Below, piece by piece: positions 22,963 to 33,058 of a DNA stretch of 64,000 nt. Source of the DNA: Lojkania enalia (taxonomy: Eukaryota > Ascomycota > Dothideomycetes > Pleosporales); contig ML986600.1 of NCBI GenBank assembly GCA_010094045.1, forward strand, positions 153,192-217,191, in the 5' to 3' direction. How positions within the stretch are numbered: position 1 is the stretch's first letter; each line of letters opens with the position of its first letter. The notes beneath the pieces are model-generated. The model had not been told where the DNA came from. It saw nothing but the letters and a program-made list of their open reading frames with translations, and made no database searches. The position numbers and the translations under genes were made by a program.

Positions 22963-23826
22963 TCAAATTCTACCCAACTCTGCTCCTGTTTCGCGATTGG
23001 ACCAAGCGCTGGACCTGGATTCAAGTTGCTCGACTGTATCGTACGCAGGCGTGTCATCGTGATTTATCTCAATCTCTTCGTTAATTTCCATGCTAGCCTC
23101 GCTGTAATCATAACACTCAGAAGATCCATGCGGGGAAAGAGACTCATGATTAATGGACTCGATGTTACCCTTCTGATCGGTATGGATACCAGGGCGGCTG
23201 CACATATCTGTAACTAATTTAATGCCGGAATAGATAGGAGAATTACGAGTGGTCAAAGTTGGTGAGGACAATTCAGCATCAGAATCGACTAGAGAATTAC
23301 AGACGGTGACAGTCGAGAGGTCTTCCAGTTCCTCTCGCCCTCCGCCTTCATTTGTAACTAATCGAGCTTCGGAATCGATAATATAATTAGGGACAGCAAC
23401 GGTAGGGAAGCCTTCCACTTTCTTTTGTCCTCCGCCAAACATCCTCATCTTTGTATCTTTGCTACCACTCGGTCTTTTTCTCGCCAGCTTACACTCTTCT
23501 AGACCTTATTCTTAAGTCTCGTAAGTAAATTAGGTATATCTCCGAACGGAGCCTTTAAAGCTTTAGGCACACGCTGAAGAGAATTTTCGTTCAGCCCCCA
23601 CCCTGTCGACGACGCCGAAGCTCGTACAGAAGCTTCCTCGCTTAGGACCGACAATCGTCATTGCGTCAACCGCCATCCGAAGAATTGAACTTAGGAAATC
23701 CGCAATTTTTTTTTTCTTCGAAGGCGGAGAACTATCATTATAGGATTCGAAATGAGTTCGATGAGGACCACGGCTTCTAGAAAGCCGTGATGGCCCTCGA
23801 TCACTACCTTGAAACATTTTCACCAT
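22963..23826 (-). CDS. Hypothetical protein, two exons, possible nuclear
   Basis: Not recognised. The best model is 23826-23571 joined to 23504-22963 (265 aa, phase-1 junction, 66-nt intron with a weak GTGCCT donor). The N-terminal exon is basic and Ser-rich with a nuclear-localisation-like cluster (SPPSKKKKIADF). The second exon begins with another basic run (LARKRPSGSKDTK). It contains two diverged repeats of the form TVxVxNxxxDSxAxL (PTVAVPNYIIDSEARL and STVTVCNSLVDSDAEL), then an acidic disordered tail. No signal peptide or membrane segment. The intron is the uncertain part; two separate short ORFs is the alternative. Confidence 0.45.
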
Positions 23827-24286
23827 GTTTTCGGGATCGTTGAAATGGATAAATCCTAGCTACTAAATTTAGGGGCTTGGTCATCTAGACCCTGGGTTCG
23901 TTTTTTTGAATTTCTCTGCTTTTTAGACGGCTTTGCAAATCTGGGTATGATATAGGAAAGTGTTAGGAAAGGAGATTAAGTATAGTAGTGAATGGAAGGC
24001 CCGCGGTCGTAACCATTGCGTAACTACTGTGCAGATTAAGTTAACTCTTCAATTTCCTAGGGGTGGTACGTTTTAGGATTCCGATATTGAAGCACATTGG
24101 AGGTAGTATATGAACCTGTCACAGCTGCATACAAAATCGGAACCACTGAGCCCAACTTATTGTTAATCCCAAATTTATGCCTTCTACCACAATTAACGGT
24201 TTTAGATAGCCCAGTATGGCATACGAAACTAGAATGAAACAGAACCCCATAATCTCACGCTCCATAAGCCTCCCAACTCTATCACT
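23827..24286. other. Intergenic region
   Basis: 460 bp between the end of one minus-strand gene and the upstream side of another. No ORF or motif identified. Confidence 0.4.
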
Positions 24287-25180
24287 CTATCCGTACCAAG
24301 CATAAGACCTCATACTCCTCCCATACCAACTGTTAGAATACGCATGCCAGCCCAAATCTAAATCTAAATCCCCCTTCAACTTGACACTCCTCACAACGCC
24401 CTTCGGCTCCGGTTTCTGTTCAACTGGCGTCTTTCCTTTACCTTTCCCCCTCGCTTCTGGCTCCATAGACGGCCCAGCCACATTATGCACCAGATTTTGC
24501 GGCCTCGGTGTCCAATGTGGCGTTCGTCGCGGCCCTATCCCATGTGCTGGCAGTGGCACGGAGCCATTCAGCATACCAACTTCCTCAGGCATCTCTAGAC
24601 ACTCATGTGGGAACAGTGGCGCGAGGCCGTCCATCTCTGTAGCATTTCCGTACTCAAACTGCTCGCGTGGAAGTTGGAATACTGGGTTATCCATTGTCGG
24701 ATCCGGGGGTTCTACTCTCTCGTGTAGAAATAGGGTTGCGGAGCCATCGAGCTCGGAATCCGGATATTGAAGCTCGACGAAATTTTGCGGCTTCGGGGTC
24801 GGGTATGGGGTTAAGCGGAGGAATGAACCGCCGTCTATAGTGCTGGTAGCAATCCGCTCTTTATTTTGTAGCGGTGGCAAAGTTAGATAGGGAGATAGTC
24901 GGAGGAAATGATTTATGGTGAAAGTGCTAGCGATGTGCTGGGCGCTATTTTCCGGCTTCGTGGGGATATGTAGAGGCGTGATGGCCCCGGAGAAGGGTTT
25001 CTTTGTGGCTATTTCTTTGCGAGAAAAGTTTATGCTAGATTCCCCTCTGCGGTAGGAGTCTGCCTCAGGTCTTTTAGCCTCAACGAAGGTTAGAGTCTCA
25101 AAGTCTAGAACATAGCGGTGCTGAGTCTCAGGTTCAAGGGCGCGGCTCGAATGAAGGTATTTCGAGTTTGACTGAGCCAT
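24287..25180 (-). CDS. Hypothetical 297-aa protein with Pro-rich repeats
   Basis: Intronless ORF from a clear ATG (MAQSNSKYLHSS) to TAG. No known domain recognised. Three diverged copies of a short Pro-rich unit are visible: RLSPYLTLPPLQN, RLTPYPTPKPQNF and RRTPHWTPRPQNL. Between them are two related segments (DGSATLFLHERVEPP and DGLAPLFPHECLEMP), so a unit of roughly 60-65 residues appears to have been duplicated. A basic cluster (ARGKGKGKT) and an aromatic C-terminus (SNSWYGRSMRSYAWYG) close the protein. The long open frame, codon variety and repeats favour a real, mostly disordered protein. Location and function unknown. Confidence 0.6.
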   Translation of the reverse strand: MAQSNSKYLHSSRALEPETQHRYVLDFETLTFVEAKRPEADSYRRGESSINFSRKEIATKKPFSGAITPLHIPTKPENSAQHIASTFTINHFLRLSPYLTLPPLQNKERIATSTIDGGSFLRLTPYPTPKPQNFVELQYPDSELDGSATLFLHERVEPPDPTMDNPVFQLPREQFEYGNATEMDGLAPLFPHECLEMPEEVGMLNGSVPLPAHGIGPRRTPHWTPRPQNLVHNVAGPSMEPEARGKGKGKTPVEQKPEPKGVVRSVKLKGDLDLDLGWHAYSNSWYGRSMRSYAWYG

Positions 25181-26028
25181 ATTGTTGGTTGGAGTTTCTT
25201 TTGTAGATGTAGACGCAGATGAGGGTAGATGTCGTAGATGGATATTATTGTGCAGTCAAGGATACGTTAGTTGCGCGTAGTGGGTGATGATAAAAATATG
25301 TCAGAGATAGAAGGCAAAATACATAGATCATAGCAGAGTACGATCTGTCTCGAGTGGTGAAGTACCATGGTACTGCGGGCTGGCGCCGTGATTTTTGCTC
25401 ATCTGGGCTAAAATTATCATAGAAAGGGAACCAAATACGACTTTTTTCTATAGTTAAATTCCCATTTCAAGGATAACCAAGGACCAAAACCATCTAAACC
25501 CTGGTTTAGCGCTTTTCTCGGGATGCACGAGACGATCAAAGTAGAAAACGAAGGAAAGGCAAAAGATACGATTAAAAGCATAATTTTTTCCAAGTTTATA
25601 CGGAACTAAATAGCATTTGAGCTATTAACTGTGTGGTTTTGGAATGGGAAGTAGGCCGAGACGGCCCACTACTGAAGCTATTTTCAAGCATTCATGGCAC
25701 CCAAGTCAGCGGATCAAGGGTGCGTACCGGCGGTTTTCTGAATACAATTCCAAGCCAAAGTGCGTCCAAACGTGATGCTCGAGGTAGATATTCCCTTTCC
25801 ATCTATTTGTGCGTAGGCAGGAATCTTGAAGCCGCGTCGTGCCGTGGAAGTTGCCTAAATCTGCCTTCCTAGTGTCTCTCGATTCTGGTATGACAAGTCA
25901 GCAAAATCCCCTTGAAAGTCACGGAACTATACCATTCGGCAGCACCTGCAAGCGCGAGCAACAGTGGCTCCATCAAGCAGTCGGATGCACCGCCTATCAT
26001 GTGATCAACCCTCGTCTGCGAGTCTATC
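25181..26028. other. Intergenic region
   Basis: 0.85 kb between the start of the repeat protein and the 3' end of MED9. ORFs at 25633-25872 and 25839-26090 show no family features, and the second overlaps the MED9 3' end. Nothing further supported. Confidence 0.4.
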
Positions 26029-26496
26029 TCACCCCATCATACTCTGGTCCTCATCCTCGTCCGCGGCCTCGCCTGACGGGTTGTCACTAGCCCCCAGCCC
26101 CTGCAAAGTAGCCTTCATCCTCGCAATCCTCGCCTCAAGGTAGTCAATTTCCTCCTGCTGGTCTTCGCACGACCTGTCCATGTCCGGAAGTGCCAAGACC
26201 GCTCGCCGCGCCTTCTGAATCTTCAGCTTGAGCTCGGTTGCAGCCGTCGCAAGATGCTGGATCTCGAGCGGGCCATCACCAGGCGGTTGGCTCGGGGTTG
26301 GCGTGGGCGCTGGGGGCTGAGCAGACGTGCTGATGAGGCGACTGAGGAGCCGGTGGAGGTCGGGGAGGATGTCGAAGGTCGACGGCGGCGGAAGCTGAGG
26401 TCCATCGGCGTGCGGAGGGGCGGGTGTTGCGGAGCCTGTCGGCGGCACCGAGGCGCTCGCAGAGAGAGGGACGTGGGGAGTCGCTGGGCCCGACAT
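26029..26496 (-). CDS. med9: Mediator complex subunit 9
   Basis: Subunit of the Mediator middle module, which bridges activators and RNA polymerase II. 155 aa, intronless. The N-terminus is Pro/Ala/Ser-rich and disordered. The conserved Med9 helical region begins FDILPDLHRLLSRLI and continues through LKLKIQKARRAVLALPDMDR into a coiled coil (QQEEIDYLEARIARMKATL), ending in an acidic tail (EAADEDEDQSMMG). The length fits fungal Med9. The ATG at 26496 is chosen; upstream codons in frame start at a non-ATG triplet. It is divergent from the iPGM gene 503 bp away. Confidence 0.85.
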   Translation of the reverse strand: MSGPATPHVPLSASASVPPTGSATPAPPHADGPQLPPPSTFDILPDLHRLLSRLISTSAQPPAPTPTPSQPPGDGPLEIQHLATAATELKLKIQKARRAVLALPDMDRSCEDQQEEIDYLEARIARMKATLQGLGASDNPSGEAADEDEDQSMMG

Positions 26497-26999
26497 GGTG
26501 AGAGAGGAAGGCAACAGTGAGGGCTATAGCTATATAGGACTGCCTAGCACAAGGCTACCTTGGTGTTGAGGTGGGCGGGCCGCGGGATGCTTCTCCGACG
26601 CGTCCCGATGGAGTGCAGGCGGCCGATTGGAGGACCCGGCGAGTTGTGCGATGCGGCTGGCAGGCAGCCGACGGCGATAAGTTTTCCGGTGTCAATTGGG
26701 TTGCGTGACAGCGGGTGCGGCGTTTTTCCTTTTCGTTATCGCTCGGCCGCGGGCGTGCGCAAGTGGGTGGGCGGGATCGAGCTGTGACGTTAGAATTTTT
26801 TGGTGTTCCTTCTGCTGGGAGTAGCGGCGAATTTGAACCCCGCCGGCCTGCCCCTCCATCAACAAACCCTCGCCCGTACACTGCAGTCAGCGCGCTACCT
26901 GTGCAGTATCACACCTGACCGCTCCTTTCCTGCGAATCGCTACCTTGTCCCCTACTTCACCCTATATCCGTGAAAGATTGTGCAATTGAAGCCATTACA
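26497..26999. promoter_or_regulatory. Divergent promoter between MED9 and iPGM
   Basis: 503 bp separating two start codons that face away from each other, so both promoters share it. It is GC-rich and contains CT-rich runs on the iPGM side near 26920-26965, as is common upstream of highly expressed fungal glycolytic genes. No ORF supported. Confidence 0.55.
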
Positions 27000-28674
27000 A
27001 TGGTCAGCGTCGACCAGAAAGCCGTCCTGATCGTCATCGACGGCTGGGGCATTCCCAGCGAGACGTCGCCCAAGGAGGGCGACGCCATCCTCGCCGCCGA
27101 TACGCCATGCATGGACGATTTTGCAAAGGAGGGATCCAAGACGGCGCAGGGATACACGGAGCTCGAGGCTTCCTCGCTCGCTGTCGGCCTGCCGGAAGGC
27201 TTGATGGGTAACAGCGAGGTCGGACACTTGAACATTGGCGCCGGCCGAGTCGTATGGCAGGATGTTGTCAGAATTGACCAGACTATCAAGAAGGGCGAAC
27301 TGAAGGATAACAAAATCATTCAGCAGTCCTTCGGTCGCGCGAAGAACGGAAACGGCAGGCTGCATCTGCTTGGCCTGGTTTCGGACGGCGGAGTGCACTC
27401 GCATATCAACCATCTGAAAGCTCTCCTCCGGGTCGCTCATGACACTGGCATTCCAGAGGTATACATCCACTTCTTCGGCGATGGCCGTGACACCGACCCC
27501 AAATCGGCCGCAGGATACATGCAGGATCTCTTGGACTTTACCAACGATCTCGGAACCGGCGAGCTTGCGACAGTCGTTGGCCGATACTACATCATGGACC
27601 GCGACAAGAGGTGGGATAGAGTCGAGGTTGGCATGAAAGGTGTCGTCTTGGGTGAGGGTGAGGACAGTAGTGATCCGGTCGCTACCGTCAAAGAGCGATA
27701 TGGGAAGGGCGAGACGGACGAGTTCTTGAAGCCCATCATTGTGGGGGGAAAGCAGCGACGAGTACAGGGTAAGTACACATCATGTGCTAAGTGAGTACCT
27801 AGATGTCCATGGCTAATCTCGGCAGACGGCGATACCCTCTTCTTCTTCAACTACCGCTCCGACCGCGTCCGCGAAGTCACCCAGCTGATCGGCGACTTCG
27901 ACCGCTCCCCCAAGCCCGACTTCCCGTATCCCAAGGACATCCACCTCACTACTATGACCCAATACAATGTGAAATATACTTTCCCAATCGCCTTCCCTCC
28001 CCAGCGCATGAACGATGTGCTTGCCGAATGGTTGTCAAAGCAGGGCATCAAGCAGTGTCACGTTGCCGAGACGGAGAAGTACGCACACGTTACCTTTTTC
28101 TTCAATGGAGGCGTAGAGAAGCAATTCGAGAACGAAGAGCGCGACATGATTGCCTCGCCAAAGGTGGCTACGTATGACTTGCAGCCCACAATGAGCGCAA
28201 TGGGCGTCGCTGAGAAGCTCTGTGAGCGGATCAAGGAGGGCAAGTTCGAGTTCCTTATGAACAACTTTGCTCCACCAGACATGGTTGGCCACACCGGTGT
28301 TTACAAGGCTGCCATTGAGGGCGTAACCGAGACGGATAAGGCGATCAAGAAGGTGTATGACCAGTGCAAGGAGAGCGGCTATGTGCTCTTCGTGACCGCT
28401 GATCACGGGTAAGTTATTTATCCAAAGATATCAGAACAAAATAGACACCTAACGACCGGGTAGTAACGCCGAAGAGATGCTCAACCAGGAGGGCAAGCCG
28501 AAGACGTCGCATACCACGAATAAAGTTCCCTTCGTCATGGCCAACGCTCCCGAGAACTATAGCTTGAAGAAGACGGATGGCGTACTCGGAGACGTCGCGC
28601 CTACAGTCCTCGCTGTGATGGGTCTTCCTCAGCCGGAAGACATGGACGGTCACAGTTTGCTCATTAAGTCGTAG
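27000..28674 (+). CDS. gpmI: 2,3-bisphosphoglycerate-independent phosphoglycerate mutase
   Basis: Glycolytic and gluconeogenic enzyme interconverting 3- and 2-phosphoglycerate, cytosolic, alkaline-phosphatase superfamily, usually two Mn2+ ions. Exons 27000-27768, 27826-28408 and 28464-28674 give 520 aa with consistent phases and introns of 57 and 55 nt. Landmarks are VLIVIDGWG (metal Asp), GNSEVGHLNIGAG with the phospho-accepting Ser near residue 72, LLGLVSDGGVHSH, FFGDGRDTDP, GRYYIMDRDKRWDR, NYRSDR, NFAPPDMVGHTG (metal-binding) and TADHGNAEEM split by the second intron, then HTTNKVPFV. All catalytic motifs are intact and the length is typical. It is transcribed away from MED9, followed by the CaM-kinase gene in the same direction. 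Confidence 0.97.
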
Positions 28675-29627
28675 TAGCTGTTTGGAGTTCGATATCCGTC
28701 TAGTTGAGTTCGATTCTTGGATGTGTTGGTGCCCCGCTATAGGTATAGAAATCTATGCATATATAGAAATAACTATTAGATCCTGAAGGGATCATAGTAG
28801 ATTTCCGATATATGCTCGAGATCTCGTCAGGTTTCCCTGTAGATGTTATCCTCTCGACTTTCTTGCTTTTTAAGCGGGGAGCTAGCCAGTAGTCGCAGGA
28901 CAGCCTAGGTTGGAGAAAATGGCTTGCTTCACTAGTGTCAAATTGCGTACCCCTGAATGGCCTTTGGAGGCATGACGGTGTTTTCTGGGCCTCCCGATAT
29001 CCGGTAGAGGGCATTTGAAGATTTGGAATGGGATGTAGTCTTCCGAATGCGCCTAGACTCGATCAAATAGTGGGATGAAGCCCCACCACGTTCCCTGATG
29101 GGGTCCGCATCCAATCAGGGACCGGATCAGCCGGCAGGGGTGCTTGACCGGACCCCACCACAGAGCACATCCAGTTTCAGCTGCCTCGCGACAACACCAC
29201 TCACTCTTCACCCATTTATACGCTGTTCGCCGGCATGATTCCTTTCTTCATTCATTGTTGATCATTTTCAAAGCCGTATTGTCATTCGAGTCACCCCGAT
29301 TTTGGCGTCATTAGTGTAAGTGAGAGGCAGTTGGGACACCGATTGAGACGCTGACAAAAGGAGCGGCACGCCCAGGCAAATACCCAGTCAACGCCTTACC
29401 GACAATCCTTTTCTTCTCGTGGTACCACACGTGTACGTTAATTGCCGCCCTCGTGCGGTGCGTTCGACAGCGTGATCTCAGGACTGCACCTCGCCGCATC
29501 CATCAAGCTTGCAGAGCCTCATCCGACCACAATATATTCCAAGTGCGCATCCAATCACTGCAGCGGCACATCCTTCATATAGACCGAAAATTTCCTCTTC
29601 AGATTTGTCGGACAACGCACTTTGAGA
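28675..29627. promoter_or_regulatory. Upstream region of the CaM-kinase gene
   Basis: 953 bp between the iPGM stop and the kinase start. At 29079-29165 there is a compact group of elements: the direct repeat CCCCACCAC (twice), an inverted repeat TCCCTGAT...ATCAGGGA, and a CCAAT box within the second arm. These look like factor-binding sites, but the factor is not identifiable from sequence alone. The first half is probably the iPGM 3' UTR. Confidence 0.45.
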
Positions 29628-30996
29628 ATGGCCTCGAACGGCGGTTCCGGAGCGCTTACACCCCAACATCAAGCACAGATTCAACCGTGTCGATACAAGA
29701 CCGGAAAGACCCTCGGCGCAGGCAGCTACTCCGTCGTAAAAGAGTGTGTACACATTGATACTGGGAGATATTATGCCGCAAAGGTCATCAACAAGCGTCT
29801 GATGGCTGGGAGGGAACACATGGTTAGTCTGGAATTGTTGGTTTCTGTCGCTTGAAAATTGGAATTAACCCCGGGTATAGGTTCGGAATGAAATTGCAGT
29901 CCTAAAGAGGGTATCAATGGGCCACAGAAATATCTTGACCTTGGTAGATTATTTTGAGACTATGAACAATCGTGTGCAACACTCACTCTTGAAGAAGAGG
30001 CAGGATGCTAATTCTGAGTTGCAGTATACCTTGTCACGGATTTAGCCCTCGGAGGAGAACTATTCGATCGTATCTGTCGAAAAGGCAACTACTACGAGTC
30101 TGATGCCGCCGACCTCATCAGAGCGACTCTCTCCGCCGTGGCGTATCTTCACGACCATGGCATCGTGCATCGCGATCTCAAGCCGGAGAATCTGCTGTTC
30201 CGGACGCCAGAGGACAATGCGGACTTACTAATTGCGGACTTTGGTTTATCGAGGATTATGGACGAGGAGCAGTTCCACGTCCTAACAACGACCTGCGGTA
30301 CCCCTGGTTATATGGCCCCGGAGATCTTTCGAAAGACGGGACATGGAAAGCCTGTGTATGCATTATAAACAGATGATCCCATTATTCTCAAAATATATTC
30401 AATGCTGACATTCTCATAGCGACATTTGGGCCATTGGTGTCATCACCTACTTCCTCCTCTGCGGTTACACTCCGTTCGACCGGGACTCCAATCTCGAAGA
30501 AATGCAAGCCATTCTAATCGCGGATTACAGCTTCACGCCCCTCGAATACTGGCGCGGAGTCTCCCCCACCGCTCGTGAATTTATCCGCCGCTGCCTCACC
30601 GTCGACCCCGCTGCCCGGATGACCGCTCAAGAAGCTCTGTCGCACCCTTGGATTGCTGACCTCAGCAAGGCCCACGCTGAAGGCGAAGAAGATCTGCTTC
30701 CTACTGTCAAGAAGAATTTCAATGCACGCAGGACGTTGCATGCTGCTATCGATACGATTCGTGCTATCAATCAGCTGAGAGCCGGTGGAGCGGCGGGTAT
30801 GATGGATGGGGCAAGGAGTGGCGAACCGAGGAGGGGCGCCCCGCCACTGGATGTGCCGCAGCCGGTCCAAGGGGAAGACGATGATGCCATGGAGATTGAT
30901 CCGAGGGGAAATGGACATGGGCAGACGGATGAGATGATCAAGGAACAGGAGAGGAGGATCAGGGAGATGACGCAGGGGATGTGGAGTAAGCGGTAA
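29628..30996 (+). CDS. Calcium/calmodulin-dependent protein kinase (CaMKI-like)
   Basis: Ser/Thr kinase of the CAMK group relaying calcium signals in the cytosol. Exons 29628-29822, 29881-29971, 30025-30355 and 30420-30996 give 397 aa with consistent phases and introns of 53-64 nt. Kinase elements appear in order: glycine loop GAGSYSVVKE, YYAAKVINK (VAIK Lys), VHRDLKPENLLF, IADFGLS (DFG), TCGTPGYMAPEIF, DIWAIGVITYFLLCGYTPFD and HPWI. After the domain, a basic amphipathic segment (KKNFNARRTLHAAIDTIRAI) matches the autoinhibitory/calmodulin-binding region of the family. The tail is Gly/Pro- and Glu-rich and ends MTQGMWSKR. The ATG at 29628 is the first in frame before the conserved start. All catalytic residues are present. 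Confidence 0.93.
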
Positions 30997-31568
30997 ATAT
31001 TCTGAGTTCAAATAAGGTGTAGTTTGCAATTGTGGGATATTGTATTGCCTTTTTTTTTTTTTTGAGGCTTGAACGACGTCCTTGGATACAACAATTATGC
31101 TTTTCAGAGAGAAGACTTGATTGGAGTAGAGTTTGTGGAGTATTGGATGGATGGGATGTACACGGTCTTTTTCAGACGTTGAACGGATTCTGGTTTCTGG
31201 ATTGTTCCTTGGCCGGCGAGGGATTCTTATACCACTTATATTAGCAATATGAAATGGGTTGGCCATCGGCCTTTAAGCACTTTTCCTGCGGTGTTACTTT
31301 GTATGTTTATTCATTTATTCATCGCCCTTGCTTCAATAAGTGATACGCATGCAATTCTTCCTTTGGATACCGCGTTTCAATGTATTTGCCATTTATGATA
31401 TATAATTCTAGTGTTTAGCCCCGATTCGCCTTCCGTTCTCAAATTCTTAGCATTTCTCTCAGCCATCGTTTCCCCATTAAGCTTATGAATTCTTGATGAC
31501 TTGCCACCTCGGGGGCCCTTGCCTGAGCACCCAGTTCCACATTCTCAGCATTGCTACAAGCTGCTTTC
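30997..31568. other. 3' flank of the CaM-kinase gene
   Basis: AT-rich, with a T14 tract at about 31050-31063. A minus-strand frame running into the kinase gene is its shadow. No gene supported. Confidence 0.4.
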
Positions 31569-31717
31569 TATCGCATATCAGGCGGCATCAATTTCTGAGG
31601 CAAATATTGATGTATTAAAGGAGGGTAAGTGGCCTGCCCCGCTAGAAGCTGGCAGTGACCAGACTATATAGGCCTGAAAATAGACCAACTATAATAGGAT
31701 AGTAGAACCATGTGACA
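31569..31717 (+). mobile_element. Solo LTR, copy A (149 bp)
   Basis: Member of the three-copy ~150-bp repeat. It starts TATCGCATATCAGG (other copies TGTCGCGTATCAGG) and ends ATGTGACA. It is flanked by a perfect 5-bp direct duplication, CTTTC at 31564-31568 and 31718-31722. TG...CA-type ends plus a 5-bp target duplication are the hallmark of LTR-retrotransposon integration. The length and lack of internal coding sequence fit a solo LTR. An internal ACTATATAGGCC could be the TATA box. The first dinucleotide has decayed from TG to TA. Confidence 0.8.
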
Positions 31718-32784
31718 CTTTCTGATCTTTGCTATCATTGAAGGTGACCTCTGAACTGCTGTCCAGCTCGGCTTTTTCGAATCAATCATCGAGATAGGGC
31801 AGAATGGTTGAAGAAGCATTGCACTTGCACCGGCGATACCCAGGTAAGGTGAGTACGTCAGCCCCGTATGAACCCTCGAAAAAGCAGACAAAGGGCTTCT
31901 AATTGTTTCTAGGAACTTCTAGTTAGAGGGATGATAGCACTCAGGATTCGTAGGGATATCGCCAGGACCATATGAGAGCCTAACTTCGATTCAACATGTA
32001 TAGGTCTGGTCACCCCAGTTATGCTCTCGGGAGAGAATAGCAGCAGCGTTGCGTAATGTCGAGAGACGTAGAAGGTCTTCAGTTCTCCGATTACTAAGTA
32101 TGCGGGCATGCTACTGAGATGACTTCTAGATTCTTGAGTTATGAAATGCATTTCTATGGCTCTTATGATTCTAGGCTCTTCCGTACGCCTGTAATGTACC
32201 AAGCGCAAGCTGGAAAGGTGTCCTGCGGATGGACAGCACGTGGGCGAGCGATACTCTTGATTATGCCGGAACAGTGTTCATATAGATCCTTATGTTCTTT
32301 GGTGTTGGACCGCGAAGGCGACAAATCATAAAATACTGAAATTGAGTGGATGCAATTTCTCTCAGAGAATTGATTAGCATCCAAGCTACTTACGACTTTA
32401 GCGTTGAATATTCCACGCCGCTTTTAAAAATAAAAGCGGTATATGCGTATGGACCATTGATCCGGCAAAGAACCTCGAGAACGTATTCCAAAAACCTGGC
32501 ACCTGTGCTACTGGAGGACCTGAAGATTCGGAAAGTTCTATTAGCTTTACGAATTCATTCTGACACGACTGGGTGGGAATGTTGATGTAATCTAGGCTGA
32601 TCATACAGACCTAGTCACACAGCTGAACCTCAACAAGCCACAGCACTACCCCGAATTATCCCCCTCCTCAGCTCTAACCCTCATTTCCACCTGCACGTCT
32701 ATTTCTAGCCTCAGAACGTGCCCTATTCACTCCCCTGCGTCTTCTACCCACATATGTCAATCGAGTATCAATTTTCAAGCAAGA
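31718..32784. other. AT-rich gene-poor stretch
   Basis: No gene supported. Short ORFs occur on both strands (for example minus 32384-32163) without recognisable motifs. Given the neighbouring HET relic, some may be decayed coding sequence. Confidence 0.35.
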
Positions 32785-33058
32785 CATGCTTATCCAGATC
32801 TGATCATACGGCTCGTGAGATTTGAAGATGTCGGTGGTTTCAGCCTGGTAGAGTTTTATGGCTGCAATATCCTACAATATGGCATCCTTTCACATGCCTG
32901 GAGAGAGGGTCACGAAGAGCCGACATGTAAAGACTTGGTCGGTAGCACGGATAAATACTGTATACTAGGGAATTTCCTTTCGTGCATCCTAGGCTGTTAG
33001 GGATGGACTTCGACATATCTGGATAGATTCTGTCTACGCCAAGGAATATTCGCATTAA
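32785..33058 (+). pseudogene. HET-domain gene relic 2 (N-terminal part)
   Basis: The plus-strand frame reads IIRLVRFEDVGGFSLVEFYG, then LQYGILSHAWREGHEEPT and CKDLVGS before a stop at 32998. After a frame change it reads VRDGLRHIWIDSVYAKEYSH and a stop. These match the start of the common fungal HET domain (LVEF ... YAILSHTW ... EVTFKDL ... DGL.YIWIDTCCIDK), with the Cys pair lost. There is no start codon and no downstream part of the domain. It is a fragment of a different HET subfamily from relics 1 and 3. Confidence 0.7.

Noticed and set aside
26555..26918. ORFs on both strands between MED9 and iPGM
   Set aside because: They mirror each other in the GC-rich divergent promoter and have no conserved sequence.
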